34,959 bases of DNA from Pelagibacteraceae bacterium AG-325-C03 (GCA_003283025.1 QBYC01000009.1:1-34959), one strand, 5' to 3'; counted from the stretch's first letter, positions 25,812 through 34,959 are shown. Made by a program: numbers and translations. Notes: generated by a model not told the origin, from the letters alone.

Positions 25812-26120
25812 ATGGAAAACCAAAATATAAGAATACATCTTAAAGCATACGATAATAAAATCCTTGATCTTTCAACTGAAGAAATTGTTAACACAGCAAA
25901 AAGAACAGGAGCACAAGTTAAAGGCCCTATACCTTTACCTACACGAATTGAACGATATACAGTATTAAGGTCTCCACATATTGATAAAAAGAGTAGAGAA
26001 CAATTTGAGTCAAGAACACATAAGAGATTGATTGATATAATTGAACCCACACCTCAAACTGTAGAAGCTCTTATGAAACTAGATTTGGCTTCAGGTGTAG
26101 ACATTGAAATAAAAATTTAG
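25812..26120 (+). CDS. rpsJ: 30S ribosomal protein S10 (NusE)
   Basis: A 102-residue protein with [16 protein letters not shown] at the start, [29 protein letters not shown] in the middle and an HKRLIDI segment. It is both a 30S head protein and the NusG partner in antitermination. It is the first gene of the S10 cluster, with only 3 nt to fusA, so no separate S10-operon leader for L4 control can be present. Confidence 0.97.
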   Translation: MENQNIRIHLKAYDNKILDLSTEEIVNTAKRTGAQVKGPIPLPTRIERYTVLRSPHIDKKSREQFESRTHKRLIDIIEPTPQTVEALMKLDLASGVDIEIKI

Positions 26121-26123
26121 ATT

Positions 26124-26828
26124 ATGGGCATTGGATTAATAGGAATAAAAATAGGTATGACTAGAGAATTTATGGAAAGTGGTCAGTCAGTCCCTGTAAC
26201 TGTTATAAAAGTTGAGAAAGGTAGAGTTCTTGACGTTATAACAAAAGAAAAAAGAGGTTACAACGCTGTTAAAGTAGGTTTTTTTAAACTTAAAAACTCA
26301 AAATTAACAAAACAAATGAAAGGATATTTTGCAAAAAAAAATACTGAACCTAAAAAAATTCTTAAAGAATTCAGAGTGGAAAAAAATGATCAGTACAAAG
26401 AAGGTAACGAGTTAGGTTTGGAAATTTTTAAAGATAAAAAATTTATAGATGTACGTTCAAAAACAATAGGCAAAGGTTTTGCTGGTGTTATGAAAAGATG
26501 GAATTTTGGAGGTTTAAGAGCTTCTCATGGTGTTTCTGTTTCTCATAGATCACATGGGTCTACCGGACAAAGACAAGATCCAGGAAAAGTATTTAAAGGT
26601 AAGAAAATGGCTGGACATATGGGTGACAAACTAAGAACAATGTTAAATTTAGAAGTAGTAAAATCAGACTTAGAAAATAATTTATTATACGTAAAAGGTT
26701 CAATACCAGGTTCAAAAAATTCAACAGTATATTTAAGAGAGTCTGTTAAAAATGTAACTAGAAAAACTATTAAAGAAAAATATGAAGCAAAAGTTAAAGC
26801 GGCCGCTGCCAAGAAAGGAAAAAAATAG
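26124..26828 (+). CDS. rplC: 50S ribosomal protein L3
   Basis: A 234-residue protein with GLIGIKIGMTREF at the start and GGLRASHGVSVSHRSHGSTG then GKVFKGKKMAGHMG, the loop that reaches the peptidyl-transferase centre. The C-terminus has a Lys/Ala-rich extension (KVKAAAAKKGKK). It is followed directly by rplD. Confidence 0.96.
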   Translation: MGIGLIGIKIGMTREFMESGQSVPVTVIKVEKGRVLDVITKEKRGYNAVKVGFFKLKNSKLTKQMKGYFAKKNTEPKKILKEFRVEKNDQYKEGNELGLEIFKDKKFIDVRSKTIGKGFAGVMKRWNFGGLRASHGVSVSHRSHGSTGQRQDPGKVFKGKKMAGHMGDKLRTMLNLEVVKSDLENNLLYVKGSIPGSKNSTVYLRESVKNVTRKTIKEKYEAKVKAAAAKKGKK

Positions 26829-27464
26829 ATGAAATTTCCCCTTTTAAATGTTGATGGCTCCAAATCAAATTCTATTGACATTTCAGATAAGTTAGTAAAA
26901 CTAAAAGTAAATCATAAGTTGATTAAATTTGTTTTAGATTGGCAATTAAATCATGCAAAACCAAGAACTGCTAAAACAAAACAAAGGAATGAAATTAGAG
27001 GATCAACAAAAAAAATAGTCCCGCAAAAAGGTGGTGGTGGAGCTAGACACGCTAGTAAAAAAGCCCCTTTATTTGTTGGTGGTGGTGTTGCACATGGCCC
27101 GAAAGGCTCTGTTTATAAAAAGAAAAAAATAAACAAAAAAGTAAGAAAACTTGCACTTGCACAAACTCTATCAAAAAAACATTTAGATAAGAATCTTTAT
27201 ATTTTAGCCGATGTAAAAAAAGAAATTAAAAAGACAAAAGTTTTTAATGAATTTCTTAAAAAAAATAATTTAGCCAATGCTTTAATTATATCTGATGGAG
27301 ACACGATGAAAAATATTAACAAATCTGCCCGTAATATTAAAAATGTTAAATTAATTAAAGATGAAGGTGCTAATATTTATGACTTATTTAAGTATAAAAA
27401 TGTAATAATTACTTCATCTTCTGCAAAAAAAATTCAAGAAAGGGTTCTTTATGAAAAAAATTAA
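26829..27464 (+). CDS. rplD: 50S ribosomal protein L4
   Basis: A 211-residue tunnel-wall protein. The extended loop includes RGSTKKIVPQKGGGGARHAS and FVGGGVAHGPKG, followed by the globular part with the NLYILADVKKEIKK segment. It overlaps rplW by 14 nt. L4 represses the S10 operon in E. coli; no leader for that exists here. Confidence 0.96.
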   Translation: MKFPLLNVDGSKSNSIDISDKLVKLKVNHKLIKFVLDWQLNHAKPRTAKTKQRNEIRGSTKKIVPQKGGGGARHASKKAPLFVGGGVAHGPKGSVYKKKKINKKVRKLALAQTLSKKHLDKNLYILADVKKEIKKTKVFNEFLKKNNLANALIISDGDTMKNINKSARNIKNVKLIKDEGANIYDLFKYKNVIITSSSAKKIQERVLYEKN

Positions 27465-27744
27465 TTATATAGACTCAATTCGTAATCCAATAATTACTGA
27501 AAAAGCTACAATTATGTCTGAGCAAAATAAAACTGTTTTTAAAGTTCATAAAAAAGCTAATAAGACCACTATAAAAAAAAATATAGAAAAATTATTTAAA
27601 GTAAATGTTGTTAAAGTTAATATTATAAATCGAAAAACAAAACTTAAGATGAAACAAGGAAAAAAATCATTTAAGAGTGGTTATAAAAAGGCAGTCGTTA
27701 CTCTTAAAAAAGGTCAAAGTATTGATCTAACAACAGGAATATAA
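27451..27744 (+). CDS. rplW: 50S ribosomal protein L23
   Basis: A 97-residue protein at the tunnel exit where trigger factor and SRP dock. IRNPIITEKATIMSEQNKTVFKVHKKANKTTIKKNIEKLFKV is split by the conserved TEKA and the NKTxIKxxVExLF-type motif. It overlaps the end of rplD by 14 nt. Confidence 0.95.
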   Translation: MKKINYIDSIRNPIITEKATIMSEQNKTVFKVHKKANKTTIKKNIEKLFKVNVVKVNIINRKTKLKMKQGKKSFKSGYKKAVVTLKKGQSIDLTTGI

Positions 27745-27747
27745 CTT

Positions 27748-28581
27748 ATGGCGCTAAAAACTTTTAAACCATATACTAAATCTACAAGAGGCACTGTTGT
27801 ATTAGATAAGAGTAATTTGTGGAAAGGATCTCCATATAAACCTTTAACTAAAGGTCAAAACTTTACTGGTGGTAGAAATAATAATGGCAGAATCACATCA
27901 AGACATATCGGCGGTGGTTCCAAACATAAATATAGAATTATTGATTTTTATAGAAAAAAAAAAAATGTACCTGCAACAGTAGAAAGGATTGAATACGATC
28001 CAAATAGAACAGCTTATATTGCATTAATAATTTATAAAGATAAAGAAAGATCATATATTGTAAGCCCTCAGGGTTTAAAACAAGGCGACACTATCGAGTC
28101 AGGAAAAAACGTTGAAATTAAGGTAGGGAATTCACTAGAACTGAGAGATATACCTCCAGGAACTTCAATACATAATGTTGAGTTGATACCTGGCAATGGT
28201 GCAAAGTTAGCTAGATCAGCTGGGTCTTCAGTAACTTTGTCAGGATACGATGGAGATTATGCTATTTTGAAACTTACTTCAGGTGAGGCAAGAAAAGTCA
28301 GTAGTTCGTGTATTGCTACTATTGGAACAGTTTCAAATCCTGATCAAAAAAATATTAAAATTGGCAAGGCTGGTAGAAATAGATGGAGAGGAAAAAGACC
28401 TCAAACGAGAGGTGTAGCGATGAACCCTGTAGACCATCCTCATGGTGGAGGAGAAGGAAAAACTTCTGGCGGAAGAAGCCCAGTATCTCCTTGGGGACAA
28501 TCTGCTAAAGGCTTAAAAACAAGAAGACCTAAAAGAAGTGATAAATTAATAATCACAAGAAGAAGAAAAAGGAAAAAATAA
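27748..28581 (+). CDS. rplB: 50S ribosomal protein L2
   Basis: A 277-residue protein needed for subunit joining and peptidyl-transferase assembly. The motifs [16 protein letters not shown] and [20 protein letters not shown], with the conserved His of the latter, are present, as is the basic C-terminus. Its last base is the first base of the rpsS ATG. Confidence 0.98.
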   Translation: MALKTFKPYTKSTRGTVVLDKSNLWKGSPYKPLTKGQNFTGGRNNNGRITSRHIGGGSKHKYRIIDFYRKKKNVPATVERIEYDPNRTAYIALIIYKDKERSYIVSPQGLKQGDTIESGKNVEIKVGNSLELRDIPPGTSIHNVELIPGNGAKLARSAGSSVTLSGYDGDYAILKLTSGEARKVSSSCIATIGTVSNPDQKNIKIGKAGRNRWRGKRPQTRGVAMNPVDHPHGGGEGKTSGGRSPVSPWGQSAKGLKTRRPKRSDKLIITRRRKRKK

Positions 28582-28892
28582 TGACTAGATCAATTTGGAA
28601 AGGCCCGTTTGTACACCCAAGTTTATTAAAAAAAATCGATAAACTTAAAAATACTCCAAATAAAAAACCTATTAAAACATGGTCTAGAAATTCTACAATA
28701 ATACCAGATTTTGTGGGACACAGTTTTATGATACACAATGGTAAATCTTTTATTCCAATTACAATTTCTGAAGAGATGGTGGGACATAAGTTAGGTGAGT
28801 TTGCTCCTACTAGAACCTTTAAAGGACATACACCAGCTGACAAAAAAGCAGCTGCACCAGCTGCTGCTAAATCTGTGGGAGAAAAGAAATAA
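28581..28892 (+). CDS. rpsS: 30S ribosomal protein S19
   Basis: A 103-residue 30S-head protein. [49 protein letters not shown] (split by the conserved Pro-Asp) and [16 protein letters not shown] are standard. The Ala/Lys tail after residue 86 is longer than in E. coli (92 residues). It overlaps neighbours by 1 nt at each end. Confidence 0.97.
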   Translation: MTRSIWKGPFVHPSLLKKIDKLKNTPNKKPIKTWSRNSTIIPDFVGHSFMIHNGKSFIPITISEEMVGHKLGEFAPTRTFKGHTPADKKAAAPAAAKSVGEKK

Positions 28893-29260
28893 TGGATAAG
28901 AAAAATTCTTTAGTAAAAGCGGTAAATAAAAACGTAAGAACAAGTCCTAGAAAGTTAGCGTTAGTCTGCAATTTTATAAAAGGAAAAAAAGCAGATATAG
29001 CTTTAAGAGATTTAGAATTTTCAAGAAAAAGAATTTCAAAAGATGTTAGTAAAACTGTAAAATCAGCAATATCTAATGCAGAAAATAATTATCAATTTGA
29101 TATAGATAATCTTTTTGTCAAAGAAGCATATGTTGGTAAATCACTCGTTATGAAAAGATTTAGACCTAGAGCTAAAGGTAGAGCAAGTCCAATTAAAAAA
29201 CCTTTTAGTCGTATTACAATAGTTTTAGAGGAAAAAAAAGAAAAGAAAGTGATTAGGTAA
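28892..29260 (+). CDS. rplV: 50S ribosomal protein L22
   Basis: A 122-residue tunnel protein with [21 protein letters not shown] and the C-terminal loop region [20 protein letters not shown], whose hairpin lines the exit tunnel. It overlaps rpsC by 1 nt. Confidence 0.97.
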   Translation: MDKKNSLVKAVNKNVRTSPRKLALVCNFIKGKKADIALRDLEFSRKRISKDVSKTVKSAISNAENNYQFDIDNLFVKEAYVGKSLVMKRFRPRAKGRASPIKKPFSRITIVLEEKKEKKVIR

Positions 29261-29946
29261 TGGGACAAAAAATAAATCCTATTGGATTAAGACTTGGAAT
29301 TAACAGAGGGTGGGACTCTACATGGTTCGCTAAAAAGAAAGATTTTGGTAAGTATTTAATAGAGGACTTCAAAATAAGAAATTATATTAAAAAAAATATT
29401 ACAAATTCAGGAGTTTCTGAAATAATTATAGAGCGTTCTTCAAAGAAATGCACTGTTTCAATTCATACCTCAAGACCAGGTTTTGTAATTGGCAAAAAAG
29501 GTGCAGATATAGAAAAAATTAAAAAGAGCATTATGAAAATTACTGACAATGATGTTAGTGTAAATATCAAAGAAATTAAAAAGCCTGAGATAAACTCTAA
29601 TTTAGTTGCTGAAAATATAGCTCAACAATTAGTTAAAAGAATAGCTTATAGAAGGGCTATGAAAAGAGCCATGCAATCTGCGATGAGATTAAATGCAAAA
29701 GGCATTAAAGTAATGCTTAGTGGAAGATTGGCTGGAAATGAAATTGCTAGAACCGAATGGTTACGAGAAGGTAGTATTCCATCACATACTTTAAGAGCTG
29801 ATATAGATTATGGTTTTGCAGAAGCATTGACGACTTATGGGATAATTGGTGTAAAAGTTTGGATTTATAAAGGTGAATTAATGGCTAAAGATGTTGAAAA
29901 AGAAAAAAAAGAAAGGGTAAAAAATGCTACAGCCAGTAAGAACTAA
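29260..29946 (+). CDS. rpsC: 30S ribosomal protein S3
   Basis: A 228-residue mRNA-entry protein with N-terminal [19 protein letters not shown], a KH domain with the [18 protein letters not shown] loop near 75-88, and the C-terminal domain with [19 protein letters not shown]. The last 23 nt overlap the start of rplP. Confidence 0.97.
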   Translation: MGQKINPIGLRLGINRGWDSTWFAKKKDFGKYLIEDFKIRNYIKKNITNSGVSEIIIERSSKKCTVSIHTSRPGFVIGKKGADIEKIKKSIMKITDNDVSVNIKEIKKPEINSNLVAENIAQQLVKRIAYRRAMKRAMQSAMRLNAKGIKVMLSGRLAGNEIARTEWLREGSIPSHTLRADIDYGFAEALTTYGIIGVKVWIYKGELMAKDVEKEKKERVKNATASKN

Positions 29947-30328
29947 ATATAGAAAAGCTTTTAAAGGTAGAATACATGGCAATGCAACAAGAGCAGTGAA
30001 ACTAAATTATGGACAGTTTGGCTTAAAAGCGATTCAACCTGAAAGAATAATAGGAAAACAAATTGAAGCAGCTAGAGTTGCTTTAACAAGGTATATGAAA
30101 AGAACTGGTAAAGTATGGACCAGAGTCTTTCCTAATATTCCTGTCTCGAAAAAACCAACTGAAGTTAGAATGGGAAAAGGGAAAGGATCTCCTGAATACT
30201 ATGCTTGTAGGGTTAAACCAGGAAGAATAATTTTTGAAGTAGATGGGGTAAGTGAAGAAATTGCTAGAGAGGCTTTATATAAAGCTTCTGCTAAATTACC
30301 TATTAAAACAAAATTTGTGAAAAGATAA
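29924..30328 (+). CDS. rplP: 50S ribosomal protein L16
   Basis: A 134-residue protein beginning [19 protein letters not shown], the expected N-terminus, which supports a start inside rpsC (23-nt overlap). [21 protein letters not shown] and [19 protein letters not shown] are conserved blocks. It positions A-site tRNA. Confidence 0.96.
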   Translation: MLQPVRTKYRKAFKGRIHGNATRAVKLNYGQFGLKAIQPERIIGKQIEAARVALTRYMKRTGKVWTRVFPNIPVSKKPTEVRMGKGKGSPEYYACRVKPGRIIFEVDGVSEEIAREALYKASAKLPIKTKFVKR

Positions 30329-30516
30329 TGAATAAGAAAAAAGAGGAAAAAAAATTGACTAAAGACCAAGCTGAAAAAAAAATCTTAACGCTTAAAAAAG
30401 ATTTATTCAATATCAGGTTTAAAAAAGTTAATAATCAAATTAATAATCCAGCTCAATATAATTTAATTAAAAAAAGTATAGCAAGACTATATACAACTTT
30501 GAAGAATACAAAATGA
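30328..30516 (+). CDS. rpmC: 50S ribosomal protein L29
   Basis: A 62-residue helical hairpin protein near the tunnel exit. [22 protein letters not shown] and [18 protein letters not shown] match the two L29 helices, the second with the typical IKKxIARxxT pattern. It overlaps rplP by 1 nt and rpsQ by 4 nt. Confidence 0.93.
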   Translation: MNKKKEEKKLTKDQAEKKILTLKKDLFNIRFKKVNNQINNPAQYNLIKKSIARLYTTLKNTK

Positions 30517-30740
30517 CAAAAAAAATTTTAAAAGGAATTATAACAAGTGCAAAGAATAACAAAACTGTTGTAGTAGAAGTTACTAGAAAATTTAAACATC
30601 CTTTTTATGAGAAAGTGATAAAGAGATCTAAAAAATATCACGCTCATGATGAAAAAAATAAATTTAAAGAGGGAGAAAAAGTTTCAATTATTGAATGCAA
30701 ACCTTTTTCAAAAAAGAAAACTTGGCAGGTATTAGAATAA
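30513..30740 (+). CDS. rpsQ: 30S ribosomal protein S17
   Basis: A 75-residue OB-fold primary 16S-binding protein. [20 protein letters not shown] and [19 protein letters not shown] then [20 protein letters not shown] are diagnostic. It overlaps rpmC by 4 nt and rplN by 1 nt. Confidence 0.95.
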   Translation: MTKKILKGIITSAKNNKTVVVEVTRKFKHPFYEKVIKRSKKYHAHDEKNKFKEGEKVSIIECKPFSKKKTWQVLE

Positions 30741-31108
30741 TGATACAAATACAAACAGAGCTTACAGTGGCTGATAATACAGGAGCTAAAAGAGTTGAAT
30801 GTATTAAAGTTCTTGGAGGTTCTAAAAGGAGATATGCTTCAGTTGGAGATATAATCGTTATTAGCGTCAAAGACGCTATACCAAAAGGAAAAGTAAAAAA
30901 AGGTTCAGTCCACAAAGCTGTTGTAGTAAGAACTAGAAAAGAAATCTATAGAGATGATGGTTCAAAAGTTCAATTTGATAAAAATGCAGTCGTGTTGACT
31001 GACGATAAAGGCGAACCAATAGGAACTAGAATTTTTGGACCGGTAACAAGAGAACTTAGAACAAAAGGCCACACAAAAATTATTTCACTAGCCCCGGAGG
31101 TACTTTAA
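30740..31108 (+). CDS. rplN: 50S ribosomal protein L14
   Basis: A 122-residue protein that forms an intersubunit bridge. ATG 30740 is chosen because [17 protein letters not shown] is the canonical start and it overlaps the rpsQ stop by one base; an in-frame upstream ATG at 30695 would lie deep in rps[15 protein letters not shown] near the end is conserved. Confidence 0.96.
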   Translation: MIQIQTELTVADNTGAKRVECIKVLGGSKRRYASVGDIIVISVKDAIPKGKVKKGSVHKAVVVRTRKEIYRDDGSKVQFDKNAVVLTDDKGEPIGTRIFGPVTRELRTKGHTKIISLAPEVL

Positions 31109-31109
31109 A

Positions 31110-31361
31110 ATGAATTTAAAAAAAGGGACTCAGGTAAAAATAATTTCTGGTAAAGATAAAGGAAAAATAGGAGAAATTTTAGAAATAAATAGAGTTTTGA
31201 ATAAGGTAAAAATAAAATCAATAAATATGATTAAAAGACATACAAAACCAACAAAGGAAAATAAAGGTGGTATTATCTCAAAAGAGAGCTTTATTCATCA
31301 ATCTAATGTAAAAAATATAGATAACAAAAAAAAAGACAAAAAAATAGCAAGTAAAAAATAA
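31110..31361 (+). CDS. rplX: 50S ribosomal protein L24 (short form)
   Basis: An 83-residue protein with the KOW motif at the start (KKGTQVKIISGKDKGKIGEIL) and NMIKRHTKPTKENKGGIISKE. It is about 20 residues shorter than the usual 104, lacking the Cys-containing C-terminal strand, and ends in a Lys-rich tail. L24 initiates 50S assembly. It starts 1 nt after rplN and overlaps rplE by 1 nt. Confidence 0.93.
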   Translation: MNLKKGTQVKIISGKDKGKIGEILEINRVLNKVKIKSINMIKRHTKPTKENKGGIISKESFIHQSNVKNIDNKKKDKKIASKK

Positions 31362-31909
31362 TGCCAAGATTAAAAAGCATATATAACAAAGAAATAGTGT
31401 CATCGTTAATGAGTAAATTATCTCTTAAAAATAAACATGATGTACCAAAGATTGATAAAATTATTTTAAATATGGGTCTTGGAGAGGACGCTTCGGATAA
31501 TAAAAAACTTAAAGCATGCGTAGAGGATATATCATTAATAGCTGGACAAAAACCGATTATAACAAAATTTAAAAAATCTATCTCAAATTTTAAAACTAGA
31601 AAAGGTTCAAATGCTGGAGTAAAAGTTACACTAAGATCACAGAAAATGTATGAGTTTTTGGATAGATTAGTTAATATTGCTTTACCAAGAATTAAAGACT
31701 TTAGAGGCCTCTCATCTAAAGGTATAGACAATTCTTTTAACTATTCTTTTGGAATAAAAGAACACATAATTTTTCCTGAAGTAAATTTTGATAAAGTAGA
31801 TAAAATAAGAGGACTAGATATAACGATTGTTATGTCAAGTAAAAGTAAAAAAGGTACATTAGAATTGTTGAAAGAATTCAACCTCCCGATAAATGAAAAA
31901 AAAAATTAA
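31361..31909 (+). CDS. rplE: 50S ribosomal protein L5
   Basis: A 182-residue protein that binds 5S rRNA and contacts P-site t[18 protein letters not shown] near the start, then the [21 protein letters not shown] segment and the end block with [15 protein letters not shown] and RGLDITIVM are conserved. Confidence 0.97.
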   Translation: MPRLKSIYNKEIVSSLMSKLSLKNKHDVPKIDKIILNMGLGEDASDNKKLKACVEDISLIAGQKPIITKFKKSISNFKTRKGSNAGVKVTLRSQKMYEFLDRLVNIALPRIKDFRGLSSKGIDNSFNYSFGIKEHIIFPEVNFDKVDKIRGLDITIVMSSKSKKGTLELLKEFNLPINEKKN

Positions 31910-31917
31910 GGATAAAA

Positions 31918-32223
31918 ATGGCTAAAACAAGTGCGATACAAAAAAATCTAAAAAGAATTAAGTTAGTAAAAAAATATGCTAAAAAGAGAGCTAATCTTAA
32001 AAAGATAATTAATAATAAAAAACTAGAGTTATCTGAGAGATTTGAAGCTCAACTAAAATTAAATAAGCTTCCTAAAAATTCTTCAAAAATAAGAATTAGA
32101 AACAGATGTGAAGTATCAGGTAGGCCACACGGAGTTTATAGAAAATTAAGAATATCAAGAATTGCACTAAGAGATATGGCATCTTCTGGTAAAATTCCTG
32201 GAATAACTAAATCAAGCTGGTAG
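31918..32223 (+). CDS. rpsN: 30S ribosomal protein S14 (zinc-free type)
   Basis: A 101-residue protein of the long form. [20 protein letters not shown] is the conserved block, with a single Cys instead of the CXXC-CXXC zinc set of the short form. AAGGATAAAA supplies the ribosome-binding site in the 8-nt gap after rplE. Confidence 0.96.
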   Translation: MAKTSAIQKNLKRIKLVKKYAKKRANLKKIINNKKLELSERFEAQLKLNKLPKNSSKIRIRNRCEVSGRPHGVYRKLRISRIALRDMASSGKIPGITKSSW

Positions 32224-32230
32224 GAGAAAT

Positions 32231-32629
32231 ATGACATTTACAGACCCAATAGGTGATATGTTTTCAAGAATAAGAAATGGACAAATGAGATCGCTTAATT
32301 CAGTTGAAATACCGTCATCAAATTTTAGAAAAAATATTTTGGAGATTCTTAAAAATGAGGGTTTCATAAAAGATTATTTTATTGAAAAAACGGAAAACAA
32401 TAAGACAAGTTTAAGAATTTCTCTAAAATATTACGAGGGTGATCCAGTAATTAAGGAGATTAAAAGAATTTCAAAACCAGGTAGAAGAGTTTATTCAAGA
32501 GCCACAAGTATTCCAAAAGTGATGAATGGCTTAGGACTAGCAATTTTATCTACTCCAAAAGGAGTTATGAGTGATACAGAAGCTAGAAAAAATAATGTTG
32601 GCGGAGAAATAATTTGTAGAGTGTTTTAA
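32231..32629 (+). CDS. rpsH: 30S ribosomal protein S8
   Basis: A 132-residue primary 16S-binding protein with TDPIGDMFSRIRNGQM at the start and GLGLAILSTPKGVMSDTEAR toward the end, followed by NNVGGEIICRVF. In E. coli S8 represses the spc operon by binding the rplE leader; no leader is present here. AGGAGAAAT precedes its ATG. Confidence 0.97.
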   Translation: MTFTDPIGDMFSRIRNGQMRSLNSVEIPSSNFRKNILEILKNEGFIKDYFIEKTENNKTSLRISLKYYEGDPVIKEIKRISKPGRRVYSRATSIPKVMNGLGLAILSTPKGVMSDTEARKNNVGGEIICRVF

Positions 32630-33171
32630 TGTCAAAAATAGGAAAAAAAAATATTACAATTCCAAAAGAGTCATCAATTAAAATTGAGGGCGGGTACTTA
32701 ACTATAACTGGTCCAAAAGGTACAAAAAAATTGACTATAGACGATAAAATTTTCTCTTCAAAATTAAATGAAAGTCAGTTTCAGATAAAACCATTAGAAA
32801 AAAAAGTTGATAAAAAAACTTCTATTATGTGGGGAACCTACAGAAGTTTAATAAATAATGCTATTACTGGAGTATCCAAAGGGCATGAAAAAATATTAGA
32901 GCTTAATGGTGTAGGATTTAGAGCAAATTTAAAGGGAGAAACTTTAAACTTACAAATAGGATTTAGCCATGATGTAAATTTTAAAATTCCAAAGGATATA
33001 AAGATAACAGTTGAAAAACAGACAACTATTAAAATTAATGGAGTTGATAAAGAATTAGTATCTAAAATTGCCGCAGATATAAAGAATTTTAAACCTGTAG
33101 AGCCTTATAAGGCTAAAGGAATTAAAGAAAAAGGTCAATTTGTTTTAAGAAAAGAAGGTAAAAAGAAGTAA
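32629..33171 (+). CDS. rplF: 50S ribosomal protein L6
   Basis: A 180-residue two-domain protein near the sarcin-ricin loop. It shows SKIGKKNITIPKESSIKI and the end motif EPYKAKGIKEKGQFVLRKEGKKK, matching the PYKGKGIRY-type signature with slight change. It overlaps rpsH and rplR by 1 nt each. Confidence 0.95.
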   Translation: MSKIGKKNITIPKESSIKIEGGYLTITGPKGTKKLTIDDKIFSSKLNESQFQIKPLEKKVDKKTSIMWGTYRSLINNAITGVSKGHEKILELNGVGFRANLKGETLNLQIGFSHDVNFKIPKDIKITVEKQTTIKINGVDKELVSKIAADIKNFKPVEPYKAKGIKEKGQFVLRKEGKKK

Positions 33172-33524
33172 TGAAAAAATTAAACAATAAGGTAAAAAGA
33201 AAACTTAGGAACAGAAAAAAATTGAAAAACATAAATACTAATAGGTATAGAGTATCTGTATCAAAGTCTTTAAACAATTTGTTTGCACAAATTATAGACG
33301 ATAAAAAAAAGAAAACACTTGTTTCTGCTTCATCTATTGAGAAAGAAATCAGATTAAAAAAAATTAAGAAAATGGAAAAATCCTCATTAATTGGAGAAAT
33401 ATTAGCAAAAAGAGCTAAAGAAAAAAATATTAGCGAAGTATATTTTGACAGAGGCCAAAACAAGTATCATGGAAGAGTTAAAAAATTCGCTGAGATTCTA
33501 AGAAAAAATGGACTAAAATTTTAA
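33171..33524 (+). CDS. rplR: 50S ribosomal protein L18
   Basis: A 117-residue 5S rRNA-binding protein. The basic start is followed by [20 protein letters not shown] and the end by [27 protein letters not shown], the L18 signature with the usual GYxxHGRV block altered to NKYHGRV. Confidence 0.95.
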   Translation: MKKLNNKVKRKLRNRKKLKNINTNRYRVSVSKSLNNLFAQIIDDKKKKTLVSASSIEKEIRLKKIKKMEKSSLIGEILAKRAKEKNISEVYFDRGQNKYHGRVKKFAEILRKNGLKF

Positions 33525-33525
33525 C

Positions 33526-34044
33526 ATGGCAGAAAATAGAAAAATTGAGAGTGATATCAAAGAGAAATTAGTTGCGATTAATAGAATAACTAAGGTTGTT
33601 AAAGGTGGTAGAAGATTTGGGTTCGCAGCTTTAATGGTGGTGGGAAATCAAAAAGGGTCAATTGGAATAGGTCAGGGAAAATCTAAACAGGTGCCTGATG
33701 CAATAAAAAAAGCTACAGAGGTAGCTAAAAGAAATTTAATTAAAATTTCTCTTAAGGATGGAAGAACTTTGCATCACGATGTTAAAGGTAAAAATGGATC
33801 TGGCAAAGTATTTTTAAGAGCAGCACCCGCAGGAACAGGAATTATTGCAGGAGGTCCTATACGTTCTGTTTGTGAAGTTTTAGGCATTCAAGATGTTGTT
33901 GCCAAATCTTTAGGCTCAGCTAATCCTCATAATGTACTAAAAGCTTGTGTAAATGGGTTAAAGTCTCAAAATTCTCCAAAAATTTTATCTGCAATAAGAG
34001 GAAAAAAAATATCTGATATTGTTTTAAAAAGAGAGGCCAAATAA
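33526..34044 (+). CDS. rpsE: 30S ribosomal protein S5
   Basis: A 172-residue accuracy protein. [20 protein letters not shown], the [20 protein letters not shown] helix and [19 protein letters not shown] are conserved. It directly adjoins rplO with a 1-nt overlap; the rpmD gene normally found next is absent. Confidence 0.97.
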   Translation: MAENRKIESDIKEKLVAINRITKVVKGGRRFGFAALMVVGNQKGSIGIGQGKSKQVPDAIKKATEVAKRNLIKISLKDGRTLHHDVKGKNGSGKVFLRAAPAGTGIIAGGPIRSVCEVLGIQDVVAKSLGSANPHNVLKACVNGLKSQNSPKILSAIRGKKISDIVLKREAK

Positions 34045-34496
34045 TGGAATTAAATAGTTTAACAAAAATTAATAAAAAAAAAATTCGTCTGGGAAGAGGA
34101 ATAGGATCCGGTAAAGGCAAAACTTCCTCAAGAGGTCACAAAGGACAGAAATCAAGATCTGGAGTAGCTATTAAAAGTTTTGAGGGCGGTCAGATGCCAT
34201 TGTATAGAAGATTGCCTAAAAGAGGCTTTAAATCAATAAAGAAAGGAAATATTGCTATTCTAAATCTTTCAAAAATTCAAAATATTTTAGATAAATCAAA
34301 AAAGGATATTAATAAAACTTTTGATCTTAAAATTTTAAAAGAAAAAAACTTGATCAATAAAAAGTTTTTGAAATTAAAAATTTTAGGTACAGGTGAATTA
34401 AAAAAAAATATTGAAATTTCTGCTCACTTTGTTTCTAAACAAGCACTAAATAAAATAGAAAAAGCAGGTGGAAAAATCAGTATAATAAAAAAATAA
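34044..34496 (+). CDS. rplO: 50S ribosomal protein L15
   Basis: A 150-residue protein with the Gly/Lys-rich start RLGRGIGSGKGKTSSRGHKG and EGGQMPLYRRLPKRGFKS, which penetrate the 23S core. The C-terminal part includes ISAHFVSKQALNKIEKAGGK. secY follows after 6 nt. Confidence 0.97.
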   Translation: MELNSLTKINKKKIRLGRGIGSGKGKTSSRGHKGQKSRSGVAIKSFEGGQMPLYRRLPKRGFKSIKKGNIAILNLSKIQNILDKSKKDINKTFDLKILKEKNLINKKFLKLKILGTGELKKNIEISAHFVSKQALNKIEKAGGKISIIKK

Positions 34497-34502
34497 TTAT
34501 TT

Positions 34503-34959
34503 ATGTCTAGCGAAACAACAAATACAGCTGGAGCCTTTAGTCAAGCTAAGGACCTTAAAAATAGAATTTTATTTACAATTTTATTGCTAATAATTTATAG
34601 ATTAGGAACATATGTTCCACTTGCCGGAATTGATCCTCTAGCTCTAAAAGATATTATGGCTTCAAGTCAAAAAGGTTTACTTGGTATGTTTAACATGTTT
34701 TCAGGTGGAGCTGTTACGAGAATGGCAATATTTGCGTTGGGAATCATGCCATACATATCATCTTCAATTATTGTTCAGCTATTAACAGGAGTTTCTGATT
34801 ATTTTAAAAATCTTAAAGAACAAGGTGAAATAGGTAGAAAAAAAATTACACAAATAACAAGATACGGAACTGTTTTAATTGCATGCTTGCAAGGCTATGG
34901 AGTCTCTGTTGGATTAGAAAATGCAGGTAATTTAGTTATTGATCCTGGTATCTCATTTA
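34503..34959 (+). CDS. secY: Preprotein translocase subunit SecY, N-terminal part
   Basis: The frame from ATG 34503 stays open to the window edge (152 codons plus one base). It begins MSSETTNTAGAFSQAKDLKN, then a first membrane helix (RILFTILLLIIYRLGTYVPL), the plug-region sequence GLLGMFNMFSGGA, IFALGIMPYISSSIIVQLL (second helix) and a further helix beginning after RKKITQITRYG. It forms the translocon channel with SecE (11647). Its position after rplO is the standard spc-operon location. Confidence 0.95.
   Translation, partial: MSSETTNTAGAFSQAKDLKNRILFTILLLIIYRLGTYVPLAGIDPLALKDIMASSQKGLLGMFNMFSGGAVTRMAIFALGIMPYISSSIIVQLLTGVSDYFKNLKEQGEIGRKKITQITRYGTVLIACLQGYGVSVGLENAGNLVIDPGISF

Noticed and set aside
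25805-26050. Minus-strand 81-codon frame opposite rpsJ
   Set aside because: It is a shadow of the conserved S10 gene; the peptide [15 protein letters not shown] is simply the reverse of the S10 core coding sequence.
30695-30739. Earlier start for rplN inside rpsQ
   Set aside because: The extra 15 residues are not part of L14; [13 protein letters not shown] is the expected N-terminus and overlaps the rpsQ stop by one base as in neighbouring junctions.

Overview
The window looks like a chromosomal segment of a SAR11-type alphaproteobacterium (Candidatus Pelagibacter lineage). This is inferred from the strongly AT-rich sequence, the very short or overlapping gene junctions, and a conserved alphaproteobacterial order: rlmB, tRNA-Tyr, tRNA-Gly, tuf, tRNA-Trp, secE, nusG, rplKAJL, rpoBC, rpsLG, fusA, then the S10/spc ribosomal cluster. 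No database search was possible, so the taxonomic call is an inference.

Region 1 (1-8090) is accessory DNA. It opens with the C-terminal part of a dehydroquinate-synthase-like sugar-phosphate cyclase and a DUF6492-type putative glycosyltransferase. From about 2040 it becomes a tandem array of small inserted units lying upstream of an intact tRNA-Leu(UAA) gene at 8000-8085. Copies of the first 39 nt of this tRNA, ending exactly at the last base of the anticodon loop, occur at 2154, 5638 and 6867. Each copy is followed at a fixed distance (+63) by a 10-bp-periodic GTCTCA triplet. In the two younger copies an 11-12-bp-periodic ACTTGGAGC-like pair follows at +163. A related pair lies 104 bp before three of the tRNA copies and 93 bp before the fourth. 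This has the geometry of tyrosine-recombinase att sites whose crossover is the anticodon loop. The three units (about 3.5, 1.2 and 1.1 kb) carry no recombinase, only one to three cargo genes each, mostly secreted or membrane proteins: two alpha/beta hydrolases, membrane proteins and unknown exported proteins. The copy farthest from the intact tRNA is the most decayed, consistent with successive insertion at the tRNA. This is the most interesting part of the window.

Region 2 (8094-10313) holds nadK immediately after tRNA-Leu, a tRNA-Thr(UGU) on the minus strand, a roughly 290-bp stretch without a gene, the rRNA methyltransferase gene rlmB on the minus strand, then divergent tRNA-Tyr(GUA) and tRNA-Gly(UCC).

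Region 3 (10351-34959) is the translation and transcription core. tuf, tRNA-Trp(CCA), secE, nusG, rplK, rplA, rplJ and rplL are followed by a hairpin terminator/attenuator, then rpoB and rpoC. An attenuator-like leader precedes rpsL, rpsG and fusA, which run straight into rpsJ to rplO and the start of secY. tuf sits near secE rather than after fusA, and no rpmD (L30) gene lies between rpsE and rplO. All genes of this region are on the plus strand, with overlaps of 1 to 23 nt at many junctions in the S10/spc part.
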